DNA from: Tetrahymena elliotti 4EA | Lineage: Eukaryota > Ciliophora > Oligohymenophorea > Hymenostomatida > Tetrahymenidae | Length of the DNA: 64,000 nucleotides | Direction: 5' to 3' | Assembly (NCBI GenBank): GCA_000231825.2 | Contig: JH720299.1 | Location: 997,933-1,061,932 of the forward strand | In this document: positions 11,642 through 25,733 of the stretch, piece after piece | Layout of the letters: the number at the start of each line of letters is the position of its first letter | How positions within the stretch are numbered: position 1 is the first letter of the stretch | The notes under the pieces: generated by a model | Database searches by the model: none | Told to the model about the DNA's origin: nothing | Seen by the model: the letters and a program-made list of their open reading frames with translations, nothing else | Made by a program: the position numbers and the translations under genes

Positions 11642-12400
11642 AGCAAAACATAATAAATACATAAAAAAATAATTGGTTGTTCCAATAATATATATTTCTA
11701 CTCAAATAATGAACTTTTTAACAACGTTTCTACAAATTTATTATAAAAAATTTATTGGCTAAATTCAATACAGTTTTTAAGTCTTTCTTCTTACTATTAT
11801 TTATTCTAGATGGATATTATTCTTAAATTACTTCATAGATAAGATTAAATTAAAAAATATATTTATAATCTAATCTAATAAATTTTTTGATCAATTAAAA
11901 AAAAAATAATGTCATTAATCAATCATCTTTGTTTTGAAAATTGAAAATTTATTGGAATATTTTGAAAATAATTAAAAATAATATTTTTAAAATAATTTAA
12001 ATAAAATATTTAAACTCTACTTATATTGTATTTTCTCAAAATTAAGTTAGCAATTTACCATTAAAATAAAATAAATTTCATTTTTATGATTAAATGTGGT
12101 TTATTTTGAATTTTTGGGTATTATCTGTATGAAATAAGAAAATATATGGTATTTATTTGAATAAGTTAGAAACCTACTTCTAAGCATCATTTAAAAATAT
12201 CTTAATAATCAAACAACCAAAAAGAAAGAATGGATTATTATAATAATATATATAAATCGATTAATTAATAAAATAACCAGCCATAAAAGCACAAGTACAT
12301 ATAAAATTTGATATTAGCATAAAAAAATTTAGGATATTTACTTCTCCTGTGTTTAAAAAGAAAATATTTAAATAGGAAATCAATTTAATTCATACAGAAA
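11642..12400 (+). other. Spacer upstream of the large gene
   Basis: AT-rich, with no coding frame, tRNA or repeat seen. It presumably holds the 3' end of the C2 transcript and the promoter of the large gene; no specific element could be identified. Confidence 0.5.
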
Positions 12401-15400
12401 ATGACATCAGCATCTTCTCACAGATTTCTGATTGCATTTTTAAGTGTAATTTTTTATTTGTTGAGGCATGTTTATGGTGAGGGTATGCTTTATCCTACAA
12501 GACCAGTAAGATATGCAGTTTTAGATTAGAATTCAGTTTCTCTTATTACTCTTTACTTTAGAGTAAGCACAGCATTAGCAGCAAATAACTATATTAGAAT
12601 TCAGCTCCCTAATTATGGTTAAGGGGACTATGTTTTCTAACCTACTAATTGCCTTATGAAGTATAGTAGTGATGTAACATTTACAAACTCTTAATGTGGA
12701 ATTATGCCTAATGTGAGTGATACAATGTATGTACTTTTAAGCAAACCAGTTGATAATTCTCCAAACACTGAAAATATTTTGCAAATAGAGCTTAATACAA
12801 CTAATCCACTTAGCAGCATTTCATCAAGTCTTAGAATTTCAACCATATCTTCAATTTAATCTTCTGTTTTCTTTTAATTTGATGAAAATCCTAATTTTGG
12901 TTAAATTCCATTTACTCAGAACAACAAAGATGTATTTTAAGCAACTGTCATTTCATACGGTAAAGTTTATTTCTTAAAAACATTAGAATTGTTATAAAAA
13001 TGGTTTTTTAGAGAAATATTTTAAAAGCAATCAACATTGCTAAATGAATTAATTAGATATATTTTAAAAAGAAAAAGAAAAATTGATCCATCAAATTATT
13101 TCTTACAAAAAAAACTTACTGAATTCTTTTTTTCTTAACTAATAAAAAGGTTCTGCTCAAACAGTAAATATACCTGGATTGGCTAACAGCTTAACTATTC
13201 AAATATAAATTAATAAGCCTTTTGGATTAGATTAAAAGATGTCAAGAATTAAATTGGTAGCAAGTTCTCCTTGGATATTTGAGTATAATTTAATTATTTA
13301 TTAGAATTTGGGTTTTTATATCTCTTTAGAGAAACTCTTCATTTATAATTGAAAAAAGTTACAAATTATTTCTGAAAAATAGATAATTTTTAAAAAAAAT
13401 TGATATTTAAGATTAAAAAATTCATTTTATTTTATAAATTTACTTCTTAAATAAAAGTCCATCAACTACAGTAACATGCTAAAATGATAACAGATTTTCT
13501 TCGGTTTCTGATAGCAGATAAGCTCTTTACAAAGCGCCATAATTAGTGCTTACTCCTACTGATCCCACTTAACCTGTTCCTTTGATTAAGACAGAAGTAG
13601 AAACACCAAATTAACTATCAATTGTTTTTGCATAAGGCTTCTTAGAAGGAAGTGCTTTTATATTACAAATTAATAGTCTAATTAATCCTAGTATAACAGC
13701 AGAAGGAGTATTAAAAATTTATAGTCTTCCCATAAATTCCAATGACCCAGTAGAAGCTAATTCAAATTTAATAAAATTGTAAACTTTTTAGACACCAATT
13801 TAAGTTACCCTACTTCCAACTTTACCTTTCGATCCAACAAATCCAACTTAAACTCCTATCAACTTTTACAAAAATACTAAACAGTATGTGAAAGTTCAAA
13901 TAAATATCAATTAGCAAACAATTCCATAAGGCTATCCTATTTTACTTTAATTTACTTCAAATACAAATATAATATAAGGTAATTACTTTTTCTTACATTA
14001 ATTTTTCCTAAATAATCATACTAAATAATAGGATCTGAATATTTAGATAGCAATATGCAAGATATTAATGGTAACTTTATTAGAAATGTGAAGTATCTAT
14101 CAAATAATTAAATGTTGATTTACAATCTTAAACAGATGAAGGGAACACCTGCTAACCCAACAATAACTGTGTAAGTTAGATTACTTTTGTCAAAAACAGA
14201 TTCAAGTATGAATGTTAGTGTTTCAATTTATACAGATATTACATTAACCAACCCTGTATTTAGTGGTGTATCTAATACAGTAGCTTTGGTAACCAATTAT
14301 AAATCAGTTATTCAATACTTATAAGACCAAAATTATGCATAAAATGGTTTTGTATAGATTAAAACTGCCCCAAATGACATTACATTTAATATTTAAGTTC
14401 CATCAAATGACCTGACTCCTGATTTAAAATTGCAACTGTTTATTTCACCATCTTTGATATAAGAAACAGCTATTGTTTGTAAAGTAGGAGCAACTCCATT
14501 TACTTGTTCATATAATACGTTAACTAACTATGTAAGAATAGATATGAAACCAGGTTCTTTTACTAATGCAGCAACAACTTTTGTAATCAGTAATGTGAAA
14601 TTCAATACAGCTTCTAATCATGAAGACTCTGTTTATGAATTGTTTTTCAGAATAATTAAAGACTCAACAATTATTAATTCTACATTTAATGATTTTATGC
14701 TGCCTTTGATTGTTATATAGAAGCCAACTGCTAACATAAAAGGGTAATTTATTAATGATTTAAATTAATAAGGAGCTATCCCTGATTACTCTTTCCCTTC
14801 TTTCCTTGATATTTATGATACAGCTGATACCTATTCAACTCTTACCCCTGTTTTACAGCCTAGTGAAAGATATTTCTTGGCTGTCTATGTCTAGTAAGAT
14901 TATTTAAATATAGCTAAGATGCCAGAAATAGGTTCTTAATATTATTGTGGATCTACCCTTCCTGGAGTTAGTTGTTATTACAAATATTCAGATACAACGA
15001 CAGTTCCTTAAAGCTCAATATTATTTAAGTAATGGGCTAAAATTATATTCTTCTTACCAACAACTACTAAATCTGGATACCACATGATAGTTCCCTATCT
15101 GTTTAATCTAAATGCTTAATACAACTTATAAATCGAAGGAGGATATTTTAATACCTAAACTTATGTTTATAAAGTTATGTTTACAAACACAATTGTAATT
15201 TATTTATATATTTTTCAGATATTATCTTAATAATTTAAAAAATTTAAATAAAATTAGACATCATTTACTCCATCTACAACATTAGCATCTGTAACTAACT
15301 TGTGTCCCAATACAGCTATTACTTTGAGTGGTAATGCTGGTGCATAAATTAGTAATGTTCAAATGCAATTATCTCGTAGCACAACTTTTAATTAAGGAGT

Positions 15401-18400
15401 AGGATCTGCAGCTATCCTAGTAACTGATTGGTAGTTTTGGTATGCAAATTAGTCTAAATACTCAAGTACTCCTAATGCAATAACAGATACTGGATATCTT
15501 GATCCAGTTTCTATTAGCTATATAGACTTATCTGGTACAAATCGTTTTGCAGTAGTATTTCCTTTTAAGTCAACAGCAGACCCTGGTAGTACTGTAATAT
15601 TTACAAACATTATTAAAGACTAATATTTTTCATCTTTTTTAACAAATTTTGAATATTTAAAAATGATAAAATTTACTTTATAATTTTAACAAATAGCCAA
15701 CACCAGTAGCAATAGATTAAGTAGTTTTGCCTTACAGTTATGATTTACCAAATTTATTGTTTATTATTGCAGAGGGTGCTGGTAAATTGAATTGTTTCAA
15801 GTAATATTTTAATTCAGGTAGAAACTTGTTTTACATTTCAACTCCTAAAAGTTTGTAATTGAGTTGCGTATAATAATCAAATGGAATTTAAAATACATAA
15901 TGTACTGTATCATTTGTTCCAGCTTAAAATATGCAGCCTTTTGCTTAATTACAACTGTAATTCACAGGTATGCAGGCTAACACAAATGAATGCACTTTAA
16001 TATAACTAAATAAATCTACAAATGCTTAAGTTCAAATTACATAGTAATGTAGTGTTTCTACTGATTCAAAGACACTTACTGTTAATATGCTTGATAATAT
16101 CATATACTCTAATGATTAAACTACTTACTTATATCAGCTAAGTTTTTATGGTGTTTCAATTGATAACTCTATGTAAAAAAGTTATAGTTTTAATATTAAA
16201 GATTAATCTGGAAATACTGCTATCGAGTCTTAAACAATTAATGTTTCTACAACTGATTACTAGTCAATTTACATTTAGGTAAGCTAGCTAGTATATAAAT
16301 ATCTTAATCCCTATGTTTTTTCTAAATTATCTGCATAATTTGCCACTCCAAGATAATTACTTCCTAATGAAAATGTAGTTGTTAATTTAGGTTCTGATCT
16401 GTGGGATGTTAATTCAAATACAGATAGATTGACAATTACTTTATACAAGATAGACAACTCTAATCCCAGTGGACCTTAGAATATCAACATTCCTATTGCT
16501 GTCTCCTTTGGTGAAAATATTATGAGAATACAATTATATGATAGAAGTTAATTTAATGCTGGTAGCTACATTTTAGAAATAGATGGAATACTTACACCTG
16601 CATCAAATTCTAATGACTTAATTGGTGTTAGTTTTATCAGAAACTATGATTAAGGTCTTGTGCTTTAAAATATTGATTCAACAACTGTGCCTTTCCCTAA
16701 TTTATTGCAAAAAATAAACTCTCAAATTACTTTAGCTGAAGCAAATTTCTTAATGGAAGGATCTCTTTAAGAATTAGTATTTAATGTTACAATGAAGAAT
16801 TCTTAAATCACTTCTTCCTCTGTTATGTATATCTACTTCCCAATCTACTATTCCCCTTCAATCTCAAACTTCCCTGCATATATTTACTGTAGAATGAACA
16901 ATATACAAATTCCTTGCAAATACAACAGTAATCCTTTCCGTCTGGAGTTATCAGAATCACCTTTATTCATTCAACCTGGTTAGTAATTCACTTTACTTGT
17001 TTATGGTCCTGTTTCACCTCAATATGATTTAAGAAACAATCCATAATATGTCAATGAAACAATCTTTTTCTCGGTTGACACAGGTAAATTTTTCAAAAAA
17101 TTTGTATTTTCAAATAAATTTTCATATTTTTTTAGGTGCCAAAAATAGTTTCTCTGAGTACATTCATATACCCCCTCCACAAGTGGTATAAATTCCTACT
17201 AATTTCCCTTATATGAGATTAATCACTGTGACTACTGATAATACAAATACAAGAGCTCTTTCAACCCATATTTTCCTCATTGAAACTGATACTTAGCTTC
17301 CAAATACATATGGATTTTAAGTTGTATTCCCTACAAATTATTAATATCTAATCATTACATCCTAACTAGATTGCATGATATCTTATTATAATTGTAAAAA
17401 ATTTACAAATTAAACCTAAAATTAATATAACTTTAAACTAAAATTAAATAGCCAACAAAGAACTAGTTAATTCATCAAAATAAATTTGTAATGTGAATGG
17501 TCTTTCTGTTGAAGGTGTTCTACCAATTACTATTGCAGCCAGTACAAGATTCACTATAACTATAGAAAAAGTTCCTACTCCTCCTATTGGAGGGTTTGTA
17601 GATCTCTCCAGAACCATCATTGCTGTTTTTGCAAGTGATAGATAGTAGTACTTAACATAGACTAATTATCTAACAAATTAAATGGGTTCTATACTATTTA
17701 TTGAGTAAACAAACTTCGTTCAAATAAATGCAGGCCAAGTTATCTAAGTTACAAAAGGTAAAAAAAAATACTAATATATATTAAAATTTAATACTTTACA
17801 AAAAATAAAGGTACTTACTCACCTGATATAATCATATAAACTGCTAACTAAAATAAATTTATAGCTAATATGATTATCACTTTAGCAGCTACTGGATTCA
17901 CATTTGTTCCTCCTTCTATGAATATTTATTTGGGAGACTAATAAACATCTTTCAGAGTTGGTGCAGATTAAAATATGCTTGAAAAGCAATACACAGTGAG
18001 TATCTCAAAAGTTGAATTTGGTTTTACTCCTGTCTATTAAATTGCCAATAATTTGATTATCTTTGTAATCAGCTAACCAATCTAAATTATTACTCCTACT
18101 AGCATAAATGTTCCTTATGGTGGTTGCTCTCTTCCATATAAAGTATCTATATCTAGTACTCCATATACAGATGTTGATATATCAATTTAATACGATTATA
18201 CTACTTTACCTGAAGGATATGTTACAGTAGACATCGATCTCTCTTCATACACTCTCCTCTATGATAGCTAAACTAATTATAGATACTTAACTTTATGCTC
18301 TACTTAATCTTTCCCAAAATCAATAACAACATTCCCTGTTAACCTGACCCTTGGAGGTAAAAATTTATTTAAACAAAAAAAAAAAATCAATTTAATTATT

Positions 18401-19972
18401 TATTTGCCAAAGAACTTATTCGTGAAAATATTTGATAAAATTTTTTTTTTAAGGAACTGACTTGGAATCATTCTAGCTGGTTAACCCTAATTTGACAGTT
18501 AATATGGTAACAAGAGATAATACTATAGAGCCTAGTTTAGTAGTGAAAGTTTTGAAATAACAAAGAACATACACTGATTTCAGCGTTAGTTTTAACTAGG
18601 ATGGAACTGTTTATTGGTAACTTTATGTAGATAACACAGTATAGAAGAACTTAACTTTGTCTTAAATTAAATAATAATTAAAATCATAAAAAACTACTAT
18701 TTAAGCTGCTACAACTGCTTAACAACAATTCTTTGGAAATAAAGCTGATGAAAGAGTAGGATTGTAAGTTTTCCATACAACTGACGCATCCAAATAATTT
18801 ACGATTGGTAATTTAATACCTGAAACAAAATATAAACTTTGTACTTATTTTGAAAATGAAACTAATAACTCCACAAGTATTAAATGCCTAGAATTCATGA
18901 CTCTCAGTAATTTTTTTGTTTAAATCTTTTTGTTTTATCTCAAGGAAATGTTTTAAAAATATTTAGACTGGCAAGTTTTCACAAAAGTAAATATTTCCTT
19001 CTTAATTAAAATGTTTGAAGATGACATGAATAATATTCTTTGCTTCTTTGTCAGAAGCACTTAAACAAGCATCAAGAAGTAAACTAAATATTTTAAAAAA
19101 TGAAAATGTAAAAAATATATTATTTATTATAAAGTATCATCAACTCTGATGGAAATAGTTGTTCTTTGCAATCAGTTACTTAACCTTACTATTATCAATT
19201 CAAAGGAAAAACTGCTAGTGAATCAAGTGAATAAACAAATATCTACTTAATTCCTGATGCTAATTTGGAAACAGATTCTTCAATTGCAACTATAGCTGCT
19301 ATGTATGATTCAGTGACAAAAATTATATTAGACTCTGTAAAAACAGATGCTTAATAAAATTACAACATTAATGAAATCAATACTAGCAAATTCTTAACAA
19401 CGTTTTCATATGGTGATGCTATTAATAAACTAAATGATTTCATTATACCTTCTATAAATAACATTTAGTTTAAATCTGTTTCTTATTAGTATAACACTAC
19501 TATTGAGGTCTAGGATGTTGCTCTATCTCTTGATGGATAAGTTTATTTCATTGCAGAAAGAGTAGCAAAAGAACTATTTGACAACCAAAAAGGAGAATAT
19601 TTTGAGTCCCCAATTACAAGCATGATAGACCCAACTCCTGAAAATATAACAAATTGCAAAAATGGAATGGGATATGATGCAGATGTTTGTGCAAGAATAA
19701 TTTACAATAATGGTAAAAAAGTAACTTTAATCCTAGATAACCTTGTTCCAGAAACTAAATATGCAATTTATTATGTTGTAGCCAATCACTTCCCAATCAC
19801 CCCCATCTATGGTAATTAAACTTTAAATATATATTTATAACATATTACTTTTATTATAACAGACAGCAGAGTTCAAAAATATGAGATTATGACACTTCCT
19901 TTTGGTGCAGGAAACTATTCTTTACTCCTTTCAGCTTTTTCATATATTATTTTATTAATAATTCTTTTCTGA
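12401..19972 (+). CDS. Large secreted or surface-anchored protein, 2186 residues, 13 exons
   Basis: Exons: 12401-12959, 13150-13282, 13458-13978, 14032-15194, 15258-15593, 15697-17083, 17136-17393, 17452-17757, 17811-18356, 18454-18906, 18967-19078, 19135-19811 and 19863-19972. The lengths sum to 6561 nt, a whole number of codons. The start has a signal peptide (FLIAFLSVIFYLLRHVYGEG). The body is rich in Thr, Ser, Asn and Gln, with many N-x-S/T sites and scattered cysteines, and looks like beta-rich extracellular sequence; I recognise no named domain. The end (YSLLLSAFSYIILLIILF) is a short hydrophobic tail with no cytosolic residues beyond it, fitting a GPI-anchor signal or a tail anchor. 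No paralog is visible here. The exon 5 donor (15594) is the least certain splice site, because the retained sequence would stay open for a while. Confidence 0.85.
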
Positions 19973-21611
19973 TTAAAATTTACATTTTGTCAATCTATAC
20001 TTTAATTAAATCTCTTTAAAAAATTTAAAAAGTTAAATTTTAACTTATTTCAATCTTCTAATCTCTACTCCTGCAAGTTTAAATTAATGTTTTGATTTAT
20101 TATTTCAAATTGTTTTCTTTTTTCTGAAATTTTTTTAAATCCCTTCAGTTTAGTAATCAATGTAACCAAATTAGTAGAAAATTGAAATAACACTTGAAAT
20201 AATTTAGAATGTTTCTTCATTTAAATGTTAATAATTTGAAGAATTAATTTATTATAAATTTAAGAAGTTATTATCCATCAAATTATGTTAATAAACAAAT
20301 GCTTTTTACTCTAGAAACTTCATATAAATTAACTTACAATATTGTATGTCAAACAAGATACAAATTAAAAATTAAGCCATATTCTTAATTTTACAAACTT
20401 GTTATTCTAAAAATTTTATTTATTTTTTTTAAAGCAAAATAGAGTAATAAATAANNNNNNNNNNNNNNNNNNNNNNNNNNNNNNNNNNNNNNNNNNNNNN
20501 NNNNNNNNNNNNNNNNNNNNNNNNNNNNNNNNNNNNNNNNNNNNNNNNNNNNNNTTTTAAATAAGATATGAAACAAAAATTAAACTTGTCCCTCTATTGA
20601 TCATATTTGATATCCTGAACTAAAAAATTTAAAATAAAAATATTTTTAGAAAACATTTTAAGTCCTCATAAAGTAAATTACTTTTATCAAAAATCAAAAG
20701 AGGAAAAAAGATATTTTTTTTTTAATGTGAGGAAACCTTTCTTAAAATTTTCTTTAAAACAAAATATTTTATAAATATATTTTGTTTTTAGAGGTAAAAA
20801 ATTAAAATATAATTTTTTAAATACTTTCTTATTTTTTAATAATCAAATTTTAAAAAATTAAAATATGTTTGTAATGACCCCAATTTTAAACATTAAATTT
20901 ATAAAATATAATAAAATAAAATAACTATTCTTTAATCAAAAAGTTTAAATTTATTTCTTTAAAATAAATTAATAAAAAAAACTTTAAAAACACCTCAAAG
21001 AATTTCAATTTATAATAGGTTAAATACAACTTAACATTTCATTCATATATACTTCATAATTTGATTAAAGCTAAAAAAATCTTTAAAATAAAAAAGAATT
21101 ACAACCTACTAATTGATAAAATAAGGAGGATAATCATTAAAACATTTAAATCTTTTGAAATTCTAAAAATTAAAGCAAATTTAAGACCTAGAAAACTAAA
21201 TAATTCTTACAACATCAAAATATTATTGGGAAAGAAATCACTAAATGTTAACAAAATTTTCATCTTTTGAAATTATTTTAAAAAATCTGAATTACGAGGT
21301 GTAAAATAAATATGAATTAAAGTATTTGTATCTGAAGTAATATAGTAAAATATTTAGTTAATCAATTTCGAATTAAAATAAGACTTAAAAATAAACAAAT
21401 AAATAAAGAATTTGAATTCGAGAAGAAAACAAATGAGGTCTAAGAAAAGATACGAATCAAAAACAAAAAAATACAAATAAATTAATTGCAGTGTTTATTT
21501 TTAATTCAAGTATCTGATAAGATTTATAGTAATAGTATTTATTTATCTTACTTTAAAAACAAAAATTTTAATTAATTCAACATTTTTATTTGTAGTTTTA
21601 GATTAGATTAT
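19973..21611 (+). other. Convergent spacer with assembly gap
   Basis: Very AT-rich sequence between the plus-strand large gene and a minus-strand gene. It contains the run of N. Short open frames here, such as a Lys/Ile/Asn-only stretch around 21061-21270, are low-complexity and do not look coding. Confidence 0.5.
20455..20554. other. Assembly gap of 100 N
   Basis: Exactly 100 undetermined bases, the conventional size for a gap of unknown length. The true distance between the flanking sequences, and what lies between, are not known. Confidence 0.99.
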
Positions 21612-23582
21612 TCATTTTGTTTGTTGTTCTGTAAACTTTGTATTTTCTGCAAAGTTGGATTACTTTTCTGTGTACAGAGATATTGATTTATCTTTTTAAA
21701 ATTATGTCATATTAATGCTAATATTGATTTAATCTTGAGGAAATTCTTGTGGTAATTTATCTTAATTTTGTTCTATTTTTTTTGGGACTTCTTCATTTTT
21801 TAATTCATAAAATGATTGAACCAATATCGTACGTAACTCTTTAATTGATATTGTTATTCCTTTAATACTTACTACAAGTAAATCTATAATTATTAGTACT
21901 GCTACAAACATATCAAATCCAAAGCTAGAAACATCACCTTGCTTAAATACAAATAATAAATGAATAATGATAATTAGTATCTAATGGCAAATTATGAATT
22001 TCCTTCTAACAGGTTTTTCTTAATTTTGTAAAGGCTTAAAAAAGAAGATATAAAACTCATTAACTAGTTAGATTAAAAAGAGAATAGTTGCTTGAGCAGT
22101 AGAAGAATAATAAATGCCTACAACTATAGATGCGACTAAGATTTTTTTTATAAATTACCAAACTAAAAAGAGTCTTTACTATTTAAGTTCATCTTTAAAT
22201 ACACTAAAAAATAAATAAATCCATTCATTTTTTATTTATTTAACAAAAATAAAGCTTAAATAAATAGCAATCCCAACAATAGAGAAAAACTATAAGAAAC
22301 TAAATGCTAATCCTGTTTATCCAAGGCTACTTTTGTTATTAAAGCAAAAAAATGTGTAGATTGTTTGCATAAAAACAGATTAAAATGTGGCATAGAAATA
22401 AAATAGAGGTAAGCTAAATGTCATGTATTTAGTCCATTTGATAATATTTTACTCATTCGAGCTGTAATTTGGTTTAGCCTTGTTAAGAATCAATGTAATA
22501 ACAGCTAAAGCCAATATTACAGTTAAATACATCCAATTATTTGTAAGCGTATTGTCTGAATTGTAATTATCGAATAGGATTTTTGGGTTTCCAGTGATTG
22601 GTTATTGCTTCTAAAAATATTTGTAGACTTAGTTAATTAAGGGAGGGAAGAACTTGTCCAAATGTGCAAATTTAAAAGATTCTAAAAACTAATCCATATT
22701 TCCTGAGTTATGAGAATTCAAATATAGAAGCATGTTGTATGATTAAGCTGTCTCAATTAAAAGAAAGAGAAATGTACCATTTGCACCAGCTATAGAAGTT
22801 AGGATTATTGTAGGAAAAAACAATCCCTAAATCACATATGATAGTATATTGAAAGAATTAATCCCAAATCCTTTTTGTTAAATTAATTAAATTGCAAAAA
22901 AAAAAAAATCATCATTATATGTGGTAAAAAAATTCAACTTAAATAATTGATTATTAGCCATAATTTTGAAATGTTAGGATAATAAAAATTGTTTATTTTA
23001 ATTACTGCTTCTTTTTAAAGTAATCTTAGTGTTTTTATTAATTTCAGAATAACAAATATTTATTTTACCTACATCCTAGCACTCAGGTGACCCAGTATCT
23101 ACTTAACTTTATGTGTTGCATAAACATCTACCATATTTATGTCCTTAAAAAGAGTTTAAATATCTGGTATTTGGGCATGATAAACAAAAACTTTCTTGAC
23201 CTTTTTATTAACATGTTTAACATGTATAATGACAACCTTCTTCAATAACTACTCTTTCTTCCTCTAGTTTTCTGATCATAGTCTGAGTTTCTTATTGATG
23301 ATAAACTTCGAGTTCTATGCACTTAAAAAGATTTGTTTTGTCTTGTTTAAAGTTATTTTAGCATTAGATGCATTTTGATTATGTACAATTCAAGCAATTA
23401 GTAGAACATCTATTACAGTTAGACCCATCAGAGCTTAAAAAAAATTAATCATCACATTAAATGCATTGTTTTTCATCTAAACTACATGATTAGCAGTTAT
23501 CTACTTAACACTATCTTTCTTCTGCTAAAGATTTATTAATGCTCAAAATAAATAGTAAAAAAATAAGCACTCTTGCTGCCAT
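21612..23582 (-). CDS. Cysteine-rich multi-span membrane protein
   Basis: ATG at 23582-23580, TGA at 21614-21612. The whole span is open, but the segment 23068-22871 has a GT start, AG end and intron-like composition. If it is an intron, the product is 590 residues; if read through, 656. The signal peptide is ARVLIFLLFILSINKSLAEE. Next come cysteine modules (CQSCSLDEKQCIQCDDQ, CSTNCLNCTQSKCIQCQ, then YTCQTCQQKGQESFCLSCP). The C-terminal half has about six to seven hydrophobic spans (for example NILSYVIQGLFFPTIILTSI, WMYLTVILALAVITLIL, LLFVFKQGDVSSFGFDMFVA) and a polar tail. The layout matches the plus-strand gene at the start of the window, with fewer and different modules. Function unknown; a surface receptor-like role is inference. 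Confidence 0.85.
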
Positions 23583-24242
23583 ACTTTTTAAATCTAATTA
23601 TAATTTTGTTATTCTCTTTTTAGGCTTTTGAATTTTTGAAAAGATATTTATCAAAATATTATATTTGAAAAGCAATTAATATTTATCTCAAGAAGAATCT
23701 CCTATTTCCAACAAAAATTCTTTCTGATTTAATAGATTCATTCACTCATTTCTATTAAAATGAATATATTCAATTAAAATTCGAACTAATTGTTTACAAA
23801 TATTTCATATTTAATTACTTTTTATTTAATAGATGTATAAATGTAAATATTTGATCTCCATAGCTCAAAGTAACATTAGTCTTTAAAGCAATTAGAAATA
23901 TTTTAAAAAAATAAGAAAATTTTTTATTTTGTTAAAAATCCTTGCTTTTGTCTAACAATTAAATTGAAATATTGTTAAGATCGAAATAAATTGCATAAAC
24001 ATTTTATATGTTTTTTTTGATCCTTAGTCATTTAAATCCTTTCAAATTAAGGAAGCAATTTTATTTTAAAAAGGAAGATTCTGATTGAATGAAAGAAATT
24101 TAAACTAAAAAAATATGAAAATAAAAATAATTTACAAGCTGTTACTTATTTATTATTCATTGAAAATTGTTTCAATGAATATTTCTCATTTTTTAATAAT
24201 TTTAATTTAAATAATGAATTATGTTGTTTAAATGAATTTTAT
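23583..24242 (-). other. Spacer
   Basis: AT-rich sequence 5' of the cysteine-rich gene on the minus strand. No coding frame, RNA gene or repeat recognised. Confidence 0.4.
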
Positions 24243-25733
24243 TCATCTTTTCATAATTATTATAAAAATTGTGTTCACGCCCTTGATAAATACATACTAG
24301 AATCTCTAAAATTTTCTGAATTAAAAGAAAGAAGTAGCCCACCAATTAATAATTACAATTTTCTACTTTGTTATTAATAAGGATTTAATGGGTAATTTGA
24401 TGTTTTTTAAGAAATTTTATTTTAAAAAAAAAGTAAAATATTCAAATTTATAGAATTAAAAATTATACAGAAGAGTTAAAAAAATATTTTAAGTTTGAAT
24501 AAAATTTATTTATCTATTAAAATTAAAAACAAAATACTAAAAAAGGAAAATATTTTCAAAGGAATTTGAATTTTTAAATTGATTAAATAGCGAGATCCAT
24601 CTCTCCTGAAAATCCAAAAAAGATTCTAAAATTTTTATAATCTTTGATTTTTTGTTACTCTTTCCTGTGAAATTAAGACTATTTCCTTAGTTGGTTAAAT
24701 TGTCCACTTGCAAGATTCCTTAATTAATTTGGATTTTTATTTCTAAAGCTACTTCTTATTATTTAGTAATAAAGTCTCTTTGTTGGCTTTTTTAAATTGA
24801 TTGCATATTCTTACCCAATTAGAATTAGTTTTCTTCCTCTTTGTAAAAGTAGGAAAAACACAATTATTCTTGATAGCAATATTTTTTTTCAATCTCAAAA
24901 TTTCTAATCAATCCAACTTCAAAGAATCCATACTTATTAAATTTCGATTCTAGTTTGACTTTAATCAAATATAAAGCTTTTGGGTTTAGCTAAGTATTTG
25001 AATACAAATCTTTTTGATAAGTATCAGACTTCTTAATAATATTAATCTGATTACTACTTTTATTAATTATTGGATTTGGTTATTTAATGTCAAAATTAGA
25101 TATAATTAAGTTTAATTTAGGTAAATAATCACTGCTTTTTATAAATTTGCTATCTTAGTTAATTTAATAATTATCAGGTAATTAAATTTCTTGGTTATTA
25201 TCATCATCTATCAATCCTTTGAGCGATGAGTAAAGATTAGATTATTTAATTATTATCTTTTGCTATTCAATCATTTACAGTGCTTCTAATAATATCTATT
25301 ATTTTTGTTTTTTGATGTTAATATCCAATTGTAAAAGCTGTTATAAACTATTTTATTTATCAGCAATTATTTTTTATCTTTGATCATCTTGTATTTCATC
25401 ATTTAAGCCTTATTAGTAATCTCCAATCAATTGCTCAATAAGGTTAAGATGAAGATTACTTTCAGAAAAGTTATTTTAGATTGTAGGAATTTCTTTAATA
25501 ATCCATTAATTTTATAAAGAGCAAAATCTAAGCTTCTCTTATCAAGGGATGTATTATATCTTTTAATTACATTTTTCAATATTTTTTGATTTATTTCTTT
25601 ATTGCTTTGAAACTGTTTAAATATTAATTTAAGCTTCTTTTACTTTTCCTCTAAAGAAATGTCTGATATTATTATTTTTTTTAGTTCCCCTGCTTAGCTA
25701 ATATCTTAATATGTTTAGAGCATTTCTGATATT
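24243..25733 (-). CDS. Probable coiled-coil protein with ciliate-type C-terminal domain; frame switch unresolved
   Basis: Two overlapping minus-strand frames together look like one gene. The first runs from ATG 25733 to TGA 25427 and is Lys/Glu/Gln-rich (ISDISLEEKQKKLKLIF). The second is open from 25541 to TGA 24243, about 430 codons, far longer than expected by chance. It contains a coiled-coil-like part (LEALQMIEQQKIII), then ALYLIKVKLESKFNKYGFF and KIIKILESFLDFQERW, a layout I associate with ciliate B-box/coiled-coil proteins; no B-box is visible. The only GT-AG pair joining the frames in phase is 38 nt, short for an intron, so a real frameshift is equally likely. Residues after about 24560 are low-complexity and the true C-terminus may be earlier. 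Confidence 0.45.

Noticed and set aside
11318..11672. Several 70-114 codon frames on both strands over the second C2 gene tail
   Set aside because: Same cause: shadows of the proline-rich repeat.
20391..20576. Minus-strand frame across the N run
   Set aside because: It exists only because undetermined bases contain no stops.
21061..21270. 69-codon plus-strand frame
   Set aside because: Lys/Ile/Asn low-complexity sequence with no proper start; expected by chance at this base composition.
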